From Beta vulgaris subsp. vulgaris (lineage: Eukaryota > Streptophyta > Magnoliopsida > Caryophyllales > Amaranthaceae), in the NCBI RefSeq assembly GCF_026745355.1, contig NC_079203.1, forward strand, positions 6,111,352-6,175,351: DNA of 64,000 bases. Reading direction: 5' to 3'. A program made the position numbers and the translations under genes. Below are positions 44,576-57,200 of the stretch, in pieces (within the stretch, counting starts at the first letter, position 1; each line of letters begins with the position of its first letter). Under the pieces are notes generated by a model. That model saw only the letters and a program-made list of their open reading frames with translations. It did no database searches and was not told where the DNA came from.

Positions 44576-45308
44576 GGACATGTTTGGCAAAACTAGCGGT
44601 TCTGGTAGCTGTAGCTGTTGGGGGTAGCTGCTAGCTGTTTACTAGTAGCTGTCAGCGGTCAGTGATTAAGGCTATGTTCAGTTCACCTTATTTTTGCTTA
44701 TTTCAGATCTAATCAGATCAGATCAGATCAGAAAAAATAAGTTCAGATCATGCTTATATCTAAAAATCATTATATCTTTCATTACATATTAGTAAAAATT
44801 ATAATAATTGAATATTAATAAAATACTCATTGAGACGAATCAAACAAGACCCCACATGACTATATTTTTTCTTATATATTGAGAAAAATCTAAAAGATAA
44901 GATCTTGTAATCAGAAAAAATAAGTTCAGATCAGACCAGATCAGAAAAATTAAGTTCAGATCAGATAAGTTCAGATCAGAAAATTTCAGGTGAACTAAAC
45001 ATAGCCTAAATTAGTTGTTTAAATCAGAAGTGTTTGGCAAAAGTAGCTGTTGGAATTGTAAAAGATAAAAAAAAACATTGGTTAATAATTCTACCTTGCT
45101 ATTATATAGGGTTTATTTCGTAGACCGCTACCTCTAAACCTCAAACGTTACTTGTAGTAACGTTCCACAACCGCTACTTATAATCTACTCCAACTGCTAC
45201 CCGCTACTACAACCACTACCTTACCAAACACTCATAATTTTCTTAAGTAGCGTTTCAATCTTGTCCAACTGCTAACCGCTACCTCAAACGCTATTGCCAA
45301 ACAGGGCT
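44576..45308. mobile_element. Tourist-like MITE of a third family, hosting a Tourist
   Basis: Inverted ends GGACATGTTTGGCAAAACTAGCGGT and CAAACGCTATTGCCAAACAGGGC are flanked by TAA, with GTAGCTG / CAACTGCTACC words inside. The Tourist element 44670-45006 is nested in it, leaving about 390 bp. Confidence 0.7.
44670..45006 (-). mobile_element. Tourist-like MITE, copy 2 (337 bp)
   Basis: Same family as 14269-14625 in the opposite orientation, with a TAA duplication (44667-44669 and 45007-45009). Contains the Stowaway-derived core (TATAGTCATGTGGGGTCTTG on the minus strand). Confidence 0.85.
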
Positions 45309-45311
45309 TAA

Positions 45312-46555
45312 GGCTATGTTTAGTTCACCTGAAATTTTCTGATCTGAACTTATCTGATCTGATCTGATCTGATATGAACTTATTTTTTCTGATCTGATCT
45401 GATCTGATCTGATCTGATCTGAACTGATCTGATTTACAAGATTTTATCTTTTATAAAATATATTATTACTATTATATTATTACTTTGTAATTCATTGTTA
45501 TGCAATACATTATAAGATCTTATTTATAGTATTACTATTATTATCATTTTATTTCTATTACAACTTTTACACAACTTTTATTATTAATAATAATAATAAC
45601 TATTATCATTATTATAATAACAACAACAATAATTATAATCATGACAATAATAATTATTACTAAAAACAATTATATAACCCAAGTCATTAATTTATAAGAG
45701 CACTTATACAATGTTTCACACTTTCCCTTAAAAAAAATTTTCACACTTGAGAAGTCGGTAGACTCAACTCTTTTTTTTTCATATAAAATAACATAAGATA
45801 TATAAACAACTATGACTTACGCAAGAAAGAAATAAATAGTGTGCAACTTTAAATAGCTTGAGAGATTTAGAATTCGGTAGGAAGAGGTATACCGAATCTA
45901 AATTTATAATTTGTATCTCGCACTTAGCTTATTTTGAAATTTAATCCGAACTTAGTAGGTTTGTTGTCATGAATTTGAGCTATCATATTTTATATATTTC
46001 TTATTTTTGCATCAATCTTATGTTCTTAAAACGTGGCTTTTAATTTCCTATTATTTAATAACAACAAAATAACTTAAAATAATAATAACAATGTTATTTA
46101 TAATGATAGCAACAAGATTAATAGTAATTACCAATATTAATAATTAATAAGTACAACAACAACAATAATAATCCTTTTGAAATAATAATACCCCCTTTGT
46201 ATTTTTTTTTATCTTTCTCACTTAGAATCTTGACACTATTAACAATTAGAGAGAATCTTTTAGATTTTTCTCAATATATAAGAAAAAATATAGTCATGTG
46301 GGGTCTTGTTTGATTCGTCTCAATGAGTACTTTATTAATATTCAATTATTATAATTTTTACTAATATGTAATGAAAGATATTTAATAGTAATAATGAGTT
46401 ATTAAATATATGCATGATCTGAACTGATCTGATCTGATCTGATATGGTCTAATCTGATCTGATCTAATCCGAACTTATTTTTTCTGATCTGATCTGAACT
46501 GATCTGATCTGATTAGATCTGAAATAAGCAAAAATAAGGTGAACTGAACATAGCC
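45312..46555 (+). mobile_element. Tourist-like MITE, copy 3, expanded to 1.2 kb
   Basis: Ends GGCTATGTTTAGTTCACCTG and AAGGTGAACTGAACATAGCC with TAA on both sides (45309-45311 and 46556-46558). The interior is enlarged by ~750 bp of ATT/TAA-rich sequence (about 45440-46190). The right half (46195-46390) contains a longer stretch of the Stowaway-like core, including a degenerate Stowaway end (CCCCCTTTGTATTTTTTTTT). Confidence 0.82.
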
Positions 46556-46558
46556 TAA

Positions 46559-46916
46559 AACAAGGGGAACAGTTTATGATTTTCGGGTTTTCTTTTCTAT
46601 TCACATCTCAAATGTCTACAACACAACTTACTAACTTAATACCGTAAATGTTTGTAACTATGATAAACTAATATATAACGATATTATCCTTGAACTGTAA
46701 GTTATCCCAACTCGATTTCAGAAATATACTAGTACATTAAACGCTTCTAAAGTATCGTTTAAATAACATATAATATCAAGAATAATAAACTACTAAAATA
46801 TCGTTAATTAAAATATAAACTTCATATTCCAACTTAAATATGATAAGAAGATCTAATATATATAATCTTGGATAATAATGATAATTAAAACACTTTTAAA
46901 AATCTGGATTGTTACA
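46559..46916. other. AT-rich segment, possible start of a minus-strand LTR
   Basis: The right edge reads CTGGATTGTTACA|CGTTA; on the minus strand this is TGTAACAATCCAG, an LTR-like start. No corresponding left end or 5-bp duplication was found. Confidence 0.3.
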
Positions 46917-48262
46917 CGTTAGGCCCAATGAGTTGCCTAAACTTGAAGTTGCTGGTCTTTGAGAATTATTTCGGAGAGAGGTCCCTTCTTTAATCTTCCT
47001 ATCCGAGATTAAGTTGAGTGCGGGTGAATATGCTAGGATAAAAAGAAAGTTTGGTGAGTTTGATGGCCTTGCAACGGATTTTGCTGGAAGGTCGGGAGGG
47101 ATTGCTATGCTGTGGAGGAAAGAAGTTGATGTGGAACTACTGTCGATGTCAGTGCACCACATCTACGTCTTGGTTAAAGCAGGAGTTGGTGATATTGAGT
47201 GGCGTTTGGTTTTATGGTTGGCCTGAAGTGTGTAAAAGGCATCTCTGTTGGAAAAATTGTTAGGGGAGTTGAAGTTACAGTCTGATAAGCCATGGTTGTG
47301 CCTTGGTGTACTTTATATGCTAATGAGATGTTAGGGAGGGGGGTGAAGGCGGAGTGGCAAATGAAAACCTTTAGAGATGCGGTGAATATGTGTGGTTGTA
47401 GGGAGGTTCCTTGGTCGGGCTACGCGTTCACGTATGATAATGGGAGAATTGGACATGATAACGTTCAAAGTAGGCTGGATTATGCGCTTGCAGATTCTTC
47501 TTGGCTTGAAACTTTTAATGGAGCTCATTTGCTTAACCTTGATTGAGATTGGTCCGACCATGCCCTATCAAGGTGATGTTTTTGAACGGGGAGGGTTATG
47601 TGGGCCTGGGAGCTAGCCCATTTCGCTTTGAGCATATATGAGCGGAGGACAAGAGCTGTGAGCAAGTGGTAGAGACAGCTTGGAGGTTCAGTGTGCCCGG
47701 TTTGCGCTTGGAGCAAATATGGGCCCGAACGAGAGCTTGGAGGTTATGTGCCGGAGAATTAAAACAGTGGGGGGGGGGGTGTTGAAGTATGGGAGGGTAT
47801 TTGCATTTAAGGAGTTGATGATAAAAAAAAAGAAAGAAGTTGAGTAAGTTGAATGGAGGGGGGGCTCTTGGTGAGTCAGATGGAGCAAAGAAGAAAGTTG
47901 GTGCGGGAAATTGAAGGGATGGTTCGTACGGAGTAAGTGTACTAGCGGCAGATGTCTAGAGAATTTTGGCTTCTGGAAGGTGACCAGAATACAAAAAATT
48001 TTCATCAGCGGGCATCAAGTCGCAAGCAAAAAAATACTATTGCTCGCATTAAAGATAATGACGGAGTTGAATATACAAAAAAAGAGGAGGTGGCAAGAGT
48101 GGCTGTTTCTTATTTTAATGATATGTTTACTTCGGCTCATCCAAATCGAGGTTAATGTAGCTCTAGAGAACTTAGATCCCCGTGTGACACCGATTATGAA
48201 TGAGATTTTACAGCAATCATATGCAGAGGAAGAGGTGGTAGAGGCGCTAAGCCAGATGCATC
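46917..48262 (+). pseudogene. LINE ORF2 remnant (endonuclease region), degenerate
   Basis: Frames shift repeatedly but keep LINE endonuclease motifs: ETK-like REIKLSAGEYARIKRKFG, GRSGGIAMLWRKEVDVELLS, WSGYAFTYDNGR, QSRLDYALADSSWL and a broken S-D-H at about 47555. The linker before the reverse transcriptase follows (WLLEGDQNTKNFHQRASSRK, EEVVEALSQMH near 48230). The reverse transcriptase is missing: homology ends at about 48262. It belongs to a different LINE family from 22079-28746. Confidence 0.75.
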
Positions 48263-49312
48263 ATGTTACTTCGTATGTTTGGGCCAAGCCTCACGTGGTT
48301 GTGCAAGTTCTACCGGAGATTCAGATGCGGTTCGTCGGCGTCGAGCGGTGCCTACTCGCCGGTGGTCCAGTCGTGTTCGCGAGCCGTCGGGGTTGTCGTC
48401 GTAGACATCAACTCCGATGTACTTTTATATATAAAAAAAAGGATTTCCTTCTTTTCTTCTTTAAATTGTTGTATATAATCTAATTTTTGTAACTCTAATT
48501 TGTCTTTGATTAAGTTTGTAATTTGATTGAATTTTGTAATTATAGATAAAGTACAAAATAAGCAAAAGAAATCAGATTTTTAGTTATAGTTCTTATAATA
48601 ATTCTGGTATTCAAATCTAATTTTGGTAATACTTGGGTATAATGGTCTAAGTTGGGTTTGTAAATAAAATATAGCAAAAGTTAAAGAAATCAGATTCTTG
48701 ATTATAATAGTAGTTCTTATAACGGTTTTAATTTGCAATTCTGGTTTTATTACACCCATGTATATTTGTGTAAGTTTTGTTATTATCAACCAAGTATAAT
48801 ATAAGTTACCAAAAATCAGATTTGCAAACATATTGTTATTAGTTCCTAAAGATGTTAGTTTCAATAAAGTTTATGAAAAAGAAGTTTAAACAACAAGATT
48901 GGTTAATTTTATATTTCAAAATACTAAGTTTTACATAGTTAGTTAACTGAATTTTTATTTTAATAATATCAATGACTTAGCACTGAAATATTTTATTACA
49001 ATTAGGTCCCAATTTCATAAGCGGAGCGTTTAAATAGTCAGCAAAGATTTTTCGTAACAAGCTATGTACGCGTACTAGTTCAGTTGGATATGTTAGCTAG
49101 TATCATATTAGGTTATGAATTCTTTCATTGGAACCCAGAATCATGATAGGGAACAATTGTATGATTATGATTGATGAGATTGTTTGGTAGCATGAAATCG
49201 ATTGAAAATCTGTATGTATTTCCTGGTTGTATGACTCCTGAATTGGATTGCGTTATTATTGAAATGCATAATTCTATCATATCACAAGCATGAAATGTAT
49301 TGAATTGGAATC
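48263..49312. other. GC-rich tail, then AT-rich non-coding sequence
   Basis: 48263-48440 is GC-rich and joined directly to the LINE remnant; its frames (for example RRRAVPTRRWSSRVREPSG) are not recognised. It is followed by a UTR-like AT-rich stretch with duplicated words (AAAGAAATCAGATTTTTAGTTATAG near 48567 and 48684). Confidence 0.4.
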
Positions 49313-50614
49313 TGTTGGAGTATAAGGTGACACTCAAGAAAAGGGGGGTATGAATTGAGTGACAAATCTAATCGATTTTCACAAAAACACTCCTATCGCA
49401 CAATGCCTTACACTGTGTTATTCACTCATAAACTCTCCGATTGATTTTTTGCTCGAACTAAATTGTATCAAAACACGAGAATAATGAAATCAAATAATAA
49501 GACACATGAATTTAACGTGGTTCAATTTCACCTCTGAGATCTACGTCCACAAAAACTACTCTTTTATTTTTTGAATCTTAAAATACCAAATTCTTGATAC
49601 AATATGATTCCCCAACTACTAACTCTAGTAGTGCTCCCCAACACTTAACCCTAAGTGTTGCTACTCTCTATATTGTGAGAATTATAGAAAGAATGATTCC
49701 TCAAAAGTGTGCTTCTTATTCAAGCAAATAGAGGATCGTTACAATCGTTGTTTAGAAACATTAACTTACTAGAACTCTTTGTCGTACACTGTGCCATGGG
49801 AATCCGTTTTAAGCTCTCAAAATTTCCCGAGACTAATCTGAAAATGTAAGTTGTTCTTCTAATTTATATCCCTTATATAGCTTATCAACTGAATAAAAAA
49901 TATTCTCCAAGATATGGTTATCTTCTTGAATAATTTTTATTCCTAAAATTAAGGGATAAAATCTTTTCCTTTCCAAAATCTAATTTTATCTTTTATAAAA
50001 ACTGATTTTTTTCCCTTTCCTTATAACATAAGAATTCATCCAGATCTTATGCCAACTATTAATCAGATTTTAAATCAATTTTTATCCAAAATTCTTTATC
50101 AAATATTTTTCTTTAAAAATCAATTTTTCTTAAAACTCTTTTTTTTTCTTTTTTCGAAAATCTTTTTTTTTCTTAAAAATCAGATTTTTTAAAACTCTTT
50201 TTTTTCAAAAATATTTTTAAAGAAACCTTTTCTTTAAAATCAGTTTTTACAAAACTCTTTATTCGAAAATCTTTATAAAAATAACATTTTCCTTTCAAAA
50301 CTAATTTCGAAATTAGAAACTCCCCTTTTATATAGAAACATGAAATTAATATAATTACCTATTTTCTTAACTAAAGAAAATATTCAATCATCCTAATTTC
50401 ATATTTCAAGTTTAGCACAAAATTCCAATGAATTAATAACATTGCATAAACACGACTTTGAATATAACTAGACCTAAGCTTCCATATCTTCAAGTTCTTG
50501 AGCTTTCGTGAACATCCAATCTTGATAGCTTTCTTAGATCACTATTAAATACATACATGTTATAGCACAAAGTGTTTATCATCATCAAAATAACATTGAC
50601 TTAGAGTCACAACA
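49313..50614 (-). mobile_element. Ty1/copia (Sirevirus-like) LTR, 1.3 kb
   Basis: Bounded by TGTTGGAGTA and GAGTCACAACA (TGTTG...CAACA). The adjoining bases on the right, read on the minus strand, are CATCATCAAAAAGGGGAATT, the polypurine tract typical of Sirevirus-like copia elements. This makes it the 3' LTR of a minus-strand element. It contains TTAACGTGGTTCAATTTCACC, a motif common in plant copia LTRs. Confidence 0.65.
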
Positions 50615-52450
50615 AATTCCCCTTTTTGATGATGACAAACAAATAATACTTCCCCCTCAAAATATGCACCATTAATCACATTAAGTAAGATAACATAATA
50701 TCATTCACATACATTCACAAGTAACATGGTACAAGATAATTTCATTCATTAGTCTAAGTATTATACTCATCTTCCCCTTTTTGACATTATAAAAAAAGGA
50801 GAGCATCAACATGTTTAGCGAGTCAAAGTGAGATATAGTCAGCAAAATAATGTAAGTAGTTCAAGCAATAGATACTAAGGTGGCTGGTGCTATGTCATAT
50901 TCCAACTCACAATCCGAAGTCATTAAGCAAAAAATAATAATCCAACTCACAATCCGAAGTTATGAAGCAAGAATAATCATGAAGGATCATGGTTATTGGT
51001 TGGTAGCTAAGAATGTAAGATAAAGATAGGTAATGCAAGCTTGAAGATTTGAAATGGTAATTGGCTCAACAAGTGCTTAAACCTTTTCTTTTAAGATTTT
51101 CAACTTCCGCAAATAAGCATCATAAGACTTTCTTCACTGTGGCACTGTGTGTGTGTTTTTGTGCCACTAGACAATCTATTCCCTTTCAAATATAACTAAT
51201 CTTCAGATATACTGGAATCCAAAATGATGATCGTCAAAACTTTAATAATGTTTTTTTCAGTGAATTGAACTCTAAGATTTATCTAACATAAGTGTCTTAC
51301 ACTCCTTTCTTCTTCTTTTATTTTCTTTCATTCTTTCTCTTTTTTTCAATTTTTTTTTGAAAAGAGAGTCAGACCATACAATATTGCTAGAGTCAATCAA
51401 TAAGAGATCAAAGGTGAAATAAGTTAATTCGAACCTCATTTTCTTTTAGATACATCTCTTGACACTGTGCCTTGTACAGTGTGAAGTAGTGTTTTCATTT
51501 TTTAATGCATTAGTGTTCAATCCAACCTTTTCATGTTCCCCCTTAATTGATGCGTATTTGTCTTCCATCATCTTATCAGATGTTTTTGCCCCATAGATTA
51601 TCATGAATCAAGATTAAAAGCACTTGTTGAACTTTGGATCAACGTGTAAAGAAAAGAAGGACAATAATAGGGAAATGAATATAAGGTTTGACATATGAAA
51701 GAAAGAAATAATGAGGCACAAATGTCAAACTTAGAAATAGAAAATCATAATATTAGGCTAAAGATCAAGCTTGCTATAGGAGAAAGAATTTGCATTTCAT
51801 AGCTCAATAATTCAACAACTTAGGATCATATAGCTCATTAGTTCGGCAACTTAGGACCATGACATTAGGACAACATCATTGGACCATTACGAGTCCTTCT
51901 TTATATCAATTAGACATTTACTCACAAAGCTTCACAAGGACACACATCAACACTCTAATTAACATATGTAAAGGAGGACAATAAGCATAATACTCAACTA
52001 ATTTCCAAAAATTTATCCCGAAGCCATGAATAAAACATTTATGCATGAAATTCAACATAGTTACCTTGATCACACAATTGCGATATGCTTAACAAATTAT
52101 TTTTTAAACCATTTATCAACATCACATTCTCTATGGAGTGTGTTAGGGATTTGCCGACATAAAACATTTATGCATGAAATTCAACATAGTTACCTTGATC
52201 ACACAATTGCGATATGCTTAACAAATTATTTTTCGAACCACTTATCAACATCACATTCTCTATGGAGTGTGTTAGGGATTTGCCGACGTTCCAAATACCA
52301 ATTATTTATCCTTTTTTGGTATCGTCAAATGTAACACACTCTCCATGCTAGGATACTAGTGAGAGGAATTGAGATTTAGCTTCCAGCACAGTGTCGTTCG
52401 CAAATTCTTTTGCGAGAGACTATTCGTACCTTAATGCGTTTAACTCAATA
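50615..52450 (-). mobile_element. 3' non-coding part of the copia element
   Basis: Starts at the polypurine tract and contains no pol sequence. It would correspond to the long region between pol and the 3' LTR found in Sireviruses. It ends where the gypsy 5' LTR begins (52451), so the gypsy insertion probably split the copia element and the remainder lies right of the window. Confidence 0.5.
52031..52288. repeat. Tandem duplication of 129 bp
   Basis: Two copies (52031-52159 and 52160-52288) starting TAAAACATTTATGCATG and ending TTGCCGACA/G. They differ at only a few positions. Confidence 0.9.
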
Positions 52451-52928
52451 TGTAATATCCCGTATTTAAGTAATACTAATTGTCGGATTAATTATAGATT
52501 AAATATTTTCAAACTAACAAAAACATGAATTATAGATATTAAAATGTATAATAAGCTATATTAAGTTTCCTTTATTTAATCTAACTTGTGGACAATAGAA
52601 CAAGTATATACTTAAGCAAGCAAATTAAAAAAATGTCCCTATGAGTCTAACACTCTAGCCCATCTTCTTCCTTCCCCATTTTTCTTCTCTGCAAATTTGT
52701 TTGTAGTGTTCACACATGAAATCAAACCCTCTAACTCTATACTACAACGCTCATGTCAGCAATCTTCTCCATTAGTCAATAAAGTTGCTACAATATCTCA
52801 TAAAATCCGGGAAGAAGCCCCCAAACTTTGAATTCTCAACCTTCTTCCATTAATGTATCTTGACCCCAAATTCATATTTTTCACATGACAAACTGATCAA
52901 CAATAGGAGCATAGCTTCCCATAATTTC

Positions 52929-52936
52929 TATAAATA
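52929..52936 (+). promoter_or_regulatory. TATA box of the gypsy LTR
   Basis: TATAAATA before CCGGTTGATG; conserved in the 3' LTR (63541-63548). Confidence 0.6.
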
Positions 52937-54239
52937 CCGGTTGATGATTCCATTGAACCACAAGCAAAAATCAGAACAAGTTGTAATCAAAATTTTCTCT
53001 CACCTCCATTATTACCCTCTTCCTTCTTCTCTGTTTTGGGCAAGCTGCCCAACACCGCCACGACACCACCAACAACAACATCGTCATCCACCAAGCGCCC
53101 TGTGCACCACCACGACATCACTAACCACCACTTGCGTCACCATCGCCACCACGATCGCAGCATCACTTAACCACGCATACCCTTCCTTCCTCTCGCTACA
53201 CCCACTCGCAGCACCTTTCTCTCTCCTCGACCCACCTGAACGAACCACCTTCGTCACTCCGGCGAACCACCCTTACACCTTCAAACTCGCCGCTGCAGCC
53301 TCCATTTCCGGCGAAGCTTCTCGTCGCCCTTCGCCCCTTCCTCTGTTTCTGCCGCAAGGTATGCTGAACATACCTTTCCGTTTTTTTTATTTTTCCTTTG
53401 ATAAGCTTTTGTCTCTTTTGGGTCTAATATACCTGATCATATTTTACTGATTAGTGTTTGGGCTCAAGTAATATACAAGGTTATAACTTATTGGTGCTAT
53501 TTAGACTAATGAGATTGGAGGTATGACTTATTAATTACAACTAATCACTTAGTAATGTAACTTAGCTTAATTAATGGGCAAGTTGGGTGAAACAAGTGTA
53601 GCAAATATAATACTAAGTAGTCTTATCCTTTATTTTATTAAGTTCATATTATTAACCTTAATTTATTAATATTCAAATATGACAAATTTTATTTTATAAA
53701 AGCTAATGTAATAATTATTATTATTTAAGTAATAAGACGGTACTTATAAAATTTAGTAAATAAACGAATATACATAGTCTCACGATTAATTTGGTTAACG
53801 AGTCAGCTTTATAAACAATAATAGTAACAAACGAGGAATGTTACGATATTAATCGTCTCGTTATCAATTATTGGTTAGATTAAGGAAAAAGGGATATTAC
53901 AAGCCTCCCCCGACTATCAAAGTTACTAAGCAGGATTTGAGGTAACGTCTACTGCTAACACCCGCATTCCCTTTCTAAATAAATGTTTTATGTTGATATT
54001 TATAATGTTTATGTTAAATGTATGCTTTTATGGATTGCGGGATATGAAATACTTTTTATAAACATGATATTTCATGACGTTACGTAATTTATGATGAATT
54101 GCGAAAGATTAAAGAATATGATTTCCATGATGATTGTGAAGTATAATGTATAAATAAAAAGAAATGGAACATGATAAACAAAAGTGAAAGATGGTTTTTG
54201 GCAGTACGATGTTATGTTGGTCGTGCACGTACCGTTCTA

Positions 54240-57200
54240 CACAACAAGAATCCGCGCTTTTAGCGTCTGAATTTACCGTCCGACAGGATCAGACGCAAAT
54301 TAGCATCCGTTTTCCAAAATTAGCGTCCGTCTTTGTGCGGATGCTAATTAGCGTTCGTTTTTCTAAAATTAGCGTCCGTCTTTGTAGCGGACGCTGATTA
54401 GCGTCCGTTTTTCAAGTTTACCGTCTAACTGGACGGACGGTATTAAATGGTCACAAAAATAACACGACCCACCTATCTCTATCTATTCTTGTTCTCTCAC
54501 CTCACATCACAACCGTCTTCTTTCTTCATCTTCTTTCTCGCTCTTCTTTTCTTCATCTTCTTTCTCGCTCTTCTTTTCTTCTTCCGTTCTATTTGTTTCA
54601 AGATTACGTCGACGGTATTCAATGATCCTACAATACAATTTCTCATGTTTCCATTTTTCGACGCTGACTGGTAAGTACCACACTTTCTTTTATTTGAAGA
54701 AGGGTTAGTGATTTTTTTGGGTTTTTTATATGGGTTGTTTCAGATCTAGTTTTTTTTTTTTTTTTTAATTTCTCAATTCTCCTTCAAAACCCCATATTTA
54801 TCCTCTCTTTTTTTCGATTTTTATTTTCGAATCCTTTTTTCGTATGTTTTTTTTTTTTTTCTCGATTTTTATATATCCTCTCTCTTTTTCGATTTTTGTT
54901 TCAGATCTGGTTTTTTCTTGATTTTTTCGTCGGGTTTTTGTCCTAGTTATTTCGAGGTTTTTTTGTCCTAATTATCGCTTTTTAAGTTTTTTAGTGTTTG
55001 AATTTTTGTTTTCAGTTTTTGTTTTTGGATCTTCGTTTTCGCTGTTGTTTTGGTTTGGGTTTTTGGATCTGTTGTTTTGGTTTGGGTGGGTCTGTTCGTG
55101 GGGTTGTTCGGGGAGGGTGGTGCTTTCCGGCTCGTGTGGGGGTTCGGGGAGGGTGGTGATTTCCGGTTCGTGGGTGGTTTGGGTATTTGGGGTTAGATAA
55201 TGAAGCTGGATGATATAAATACATACAGAAAGTTCAGGATAAAAGAATTAATAGAGTTTATTTTAGATCAAAAATATATATTTTCAATCATATAAATGAT
55301 ATAATCAATTAATCGTATAATATAATGTTTTGAATCTTGTAGAAAATGTTATAGGTGTAATAATTTGATTATTATCAACTTCTTAGGTAGTTTATTGAAA
55401 GTCGAACTTCTTCTTCATATCCTAAATCTTATACTATACTTCATCTACTAGTACTAGTTCTTAATCTTTTCAGATATGCAAGTGCAACTAATAATAAAAA
55501 CAAAACTGATATGGAGAAAAAGTAGAACATTGGGCCTTGGCACTCACGGAAAAGAATTTCTGATTCTGTGCCATTATATCATTTCATTGTACAGTTGCAC
55601 TATTCATTGCATTTCTATAAATCTCTAAGTTTAACATCATTTTCAGAATGCTGGACCTACTGGGTTGGAGAAGGATACCAGGAAGACTAAGTTTAACATC
55701 ATGTCAGGTATATTGTTGTGGCTTTGTTGGATTTTTCTGTTTTTATGCTGGTTTTTGATTTATTGTGCTAATTTCTAATATTTGAGCTTGTTTCTGTTTT
55801 TGGAATTATGGTTGTTGTGTGTATTGAATGTAGGTGATTGAGATGTTTTTAAGATTTATTATCTACTAAATACTAGTGACAATGTTGCAATAATATATAA
55901 TGTAGATTTTTTTTAGACGTGCATGGTATGTTAGTTTAAGTGATGAATACTTTGGGTGTGTCAGAGAGCTGAACTTGAGGTTTAATTATGCCATGGATTT
56001 GATAAGAAGAAGCTTAATGTTGGCGATGTCCTTGTTGCATGATTACATAAGAATCTTTTATCAAATTGTGATTCCATTGATGTGCTAGAATGTCGAAATT
56101 GCTATGGACTTCATGAAGTCAACCACACTAGTACAATAGAAGTAATATGAGACGTGTTTAGGTTGTTGGCTATGATCATTGAACTAAGCATGACACTGAT
56201 GCAGTGGTTCTTACTGTCACTATATTGTTTGTAAATTGTAATTATTTGAATTGACATTATGACCCTGAACCTTCCTGATCTGTCTTCGTGATATGTTTTT
56301 AATAGTGAATGGCTGCATAAATGTGGTTGAAACCATATTATAGTTTATAAGATACCTTTTGACCACTCATTAAGTATCTAAAACCAGTTTTTGTATGTGA
56401 ATTATTTGTTTAGATATATGGTCTATATAAGAGAATCATTGAGGTTGAGTTGGTTAATAATTCTCCTGAAAACCTCAAGGTGTGGGGGTTTGTTTCTCAT
56501 TGAAAATGACCAGATGAGGGGGGTTGATAGTGAACTATAGGCTTAATATCCCTGAGATAAGATGGGGCTGTAAGAATCCTTGTATATATATTTTTTTTTT
56601 GACAGAGGTAAAACAAGCAAAAAAAAAAAAAGGAAGAAAGATTAGTCTCTCTGACCTTTTCTAGCACAGATTGCTAGATTTTGGGCTTGAGAAACTTCTG
56701 TTTGGAATATCATCATGTTAGGTATAGAAACTATTGATTCAATGTCTGCTGTTTCATGTCAAACTAGTGTTGAATCAATTGGTCTTACTATCTTAGAAAT
56801 ATTGCAAAGGAATGCAGTTGGTCCATCAGAATATGTGACTGTGAGTGGTTACATGATGCCGGACATGATCATTAGTAGGGTTAGCTCTAATCCAGAAATG
56901 TTGGTTTTATTTGAAACTCCTTAAAGTATTAGATGAAGGAAAGCTTTCTCAAATTGAGGTATACTTTTCTTCCTCTGTTTTTTTTTGTTTTGTTTTTTTG
57001 TTGTTGCTCTACTTTTCTTCCTCTGCTCTCCTCTTTGTGAATGTCAGTCATTCTTCCTCTTGATTTTGATCTGACTCTTTAGAAATTAAAGGTCATATTG
57101 ATATTGCTTGAATGCTTGAATCAAAATGGTTTGAGGATGAGATTTGGATTGGTAGCTCGGTTGATTTTGTCATGGTGTCGTGAAATTTGTTATTTAAGTT

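Noticed and set aside
52860..53450. 196-residue Thr/Pro/His-rich frame in the gypsy 5' LTR
   Set aside because: It lies within the LTR and is repeated in the 3' LTR with substitutions; it is leader sequence, although an untranslated exon is possible.
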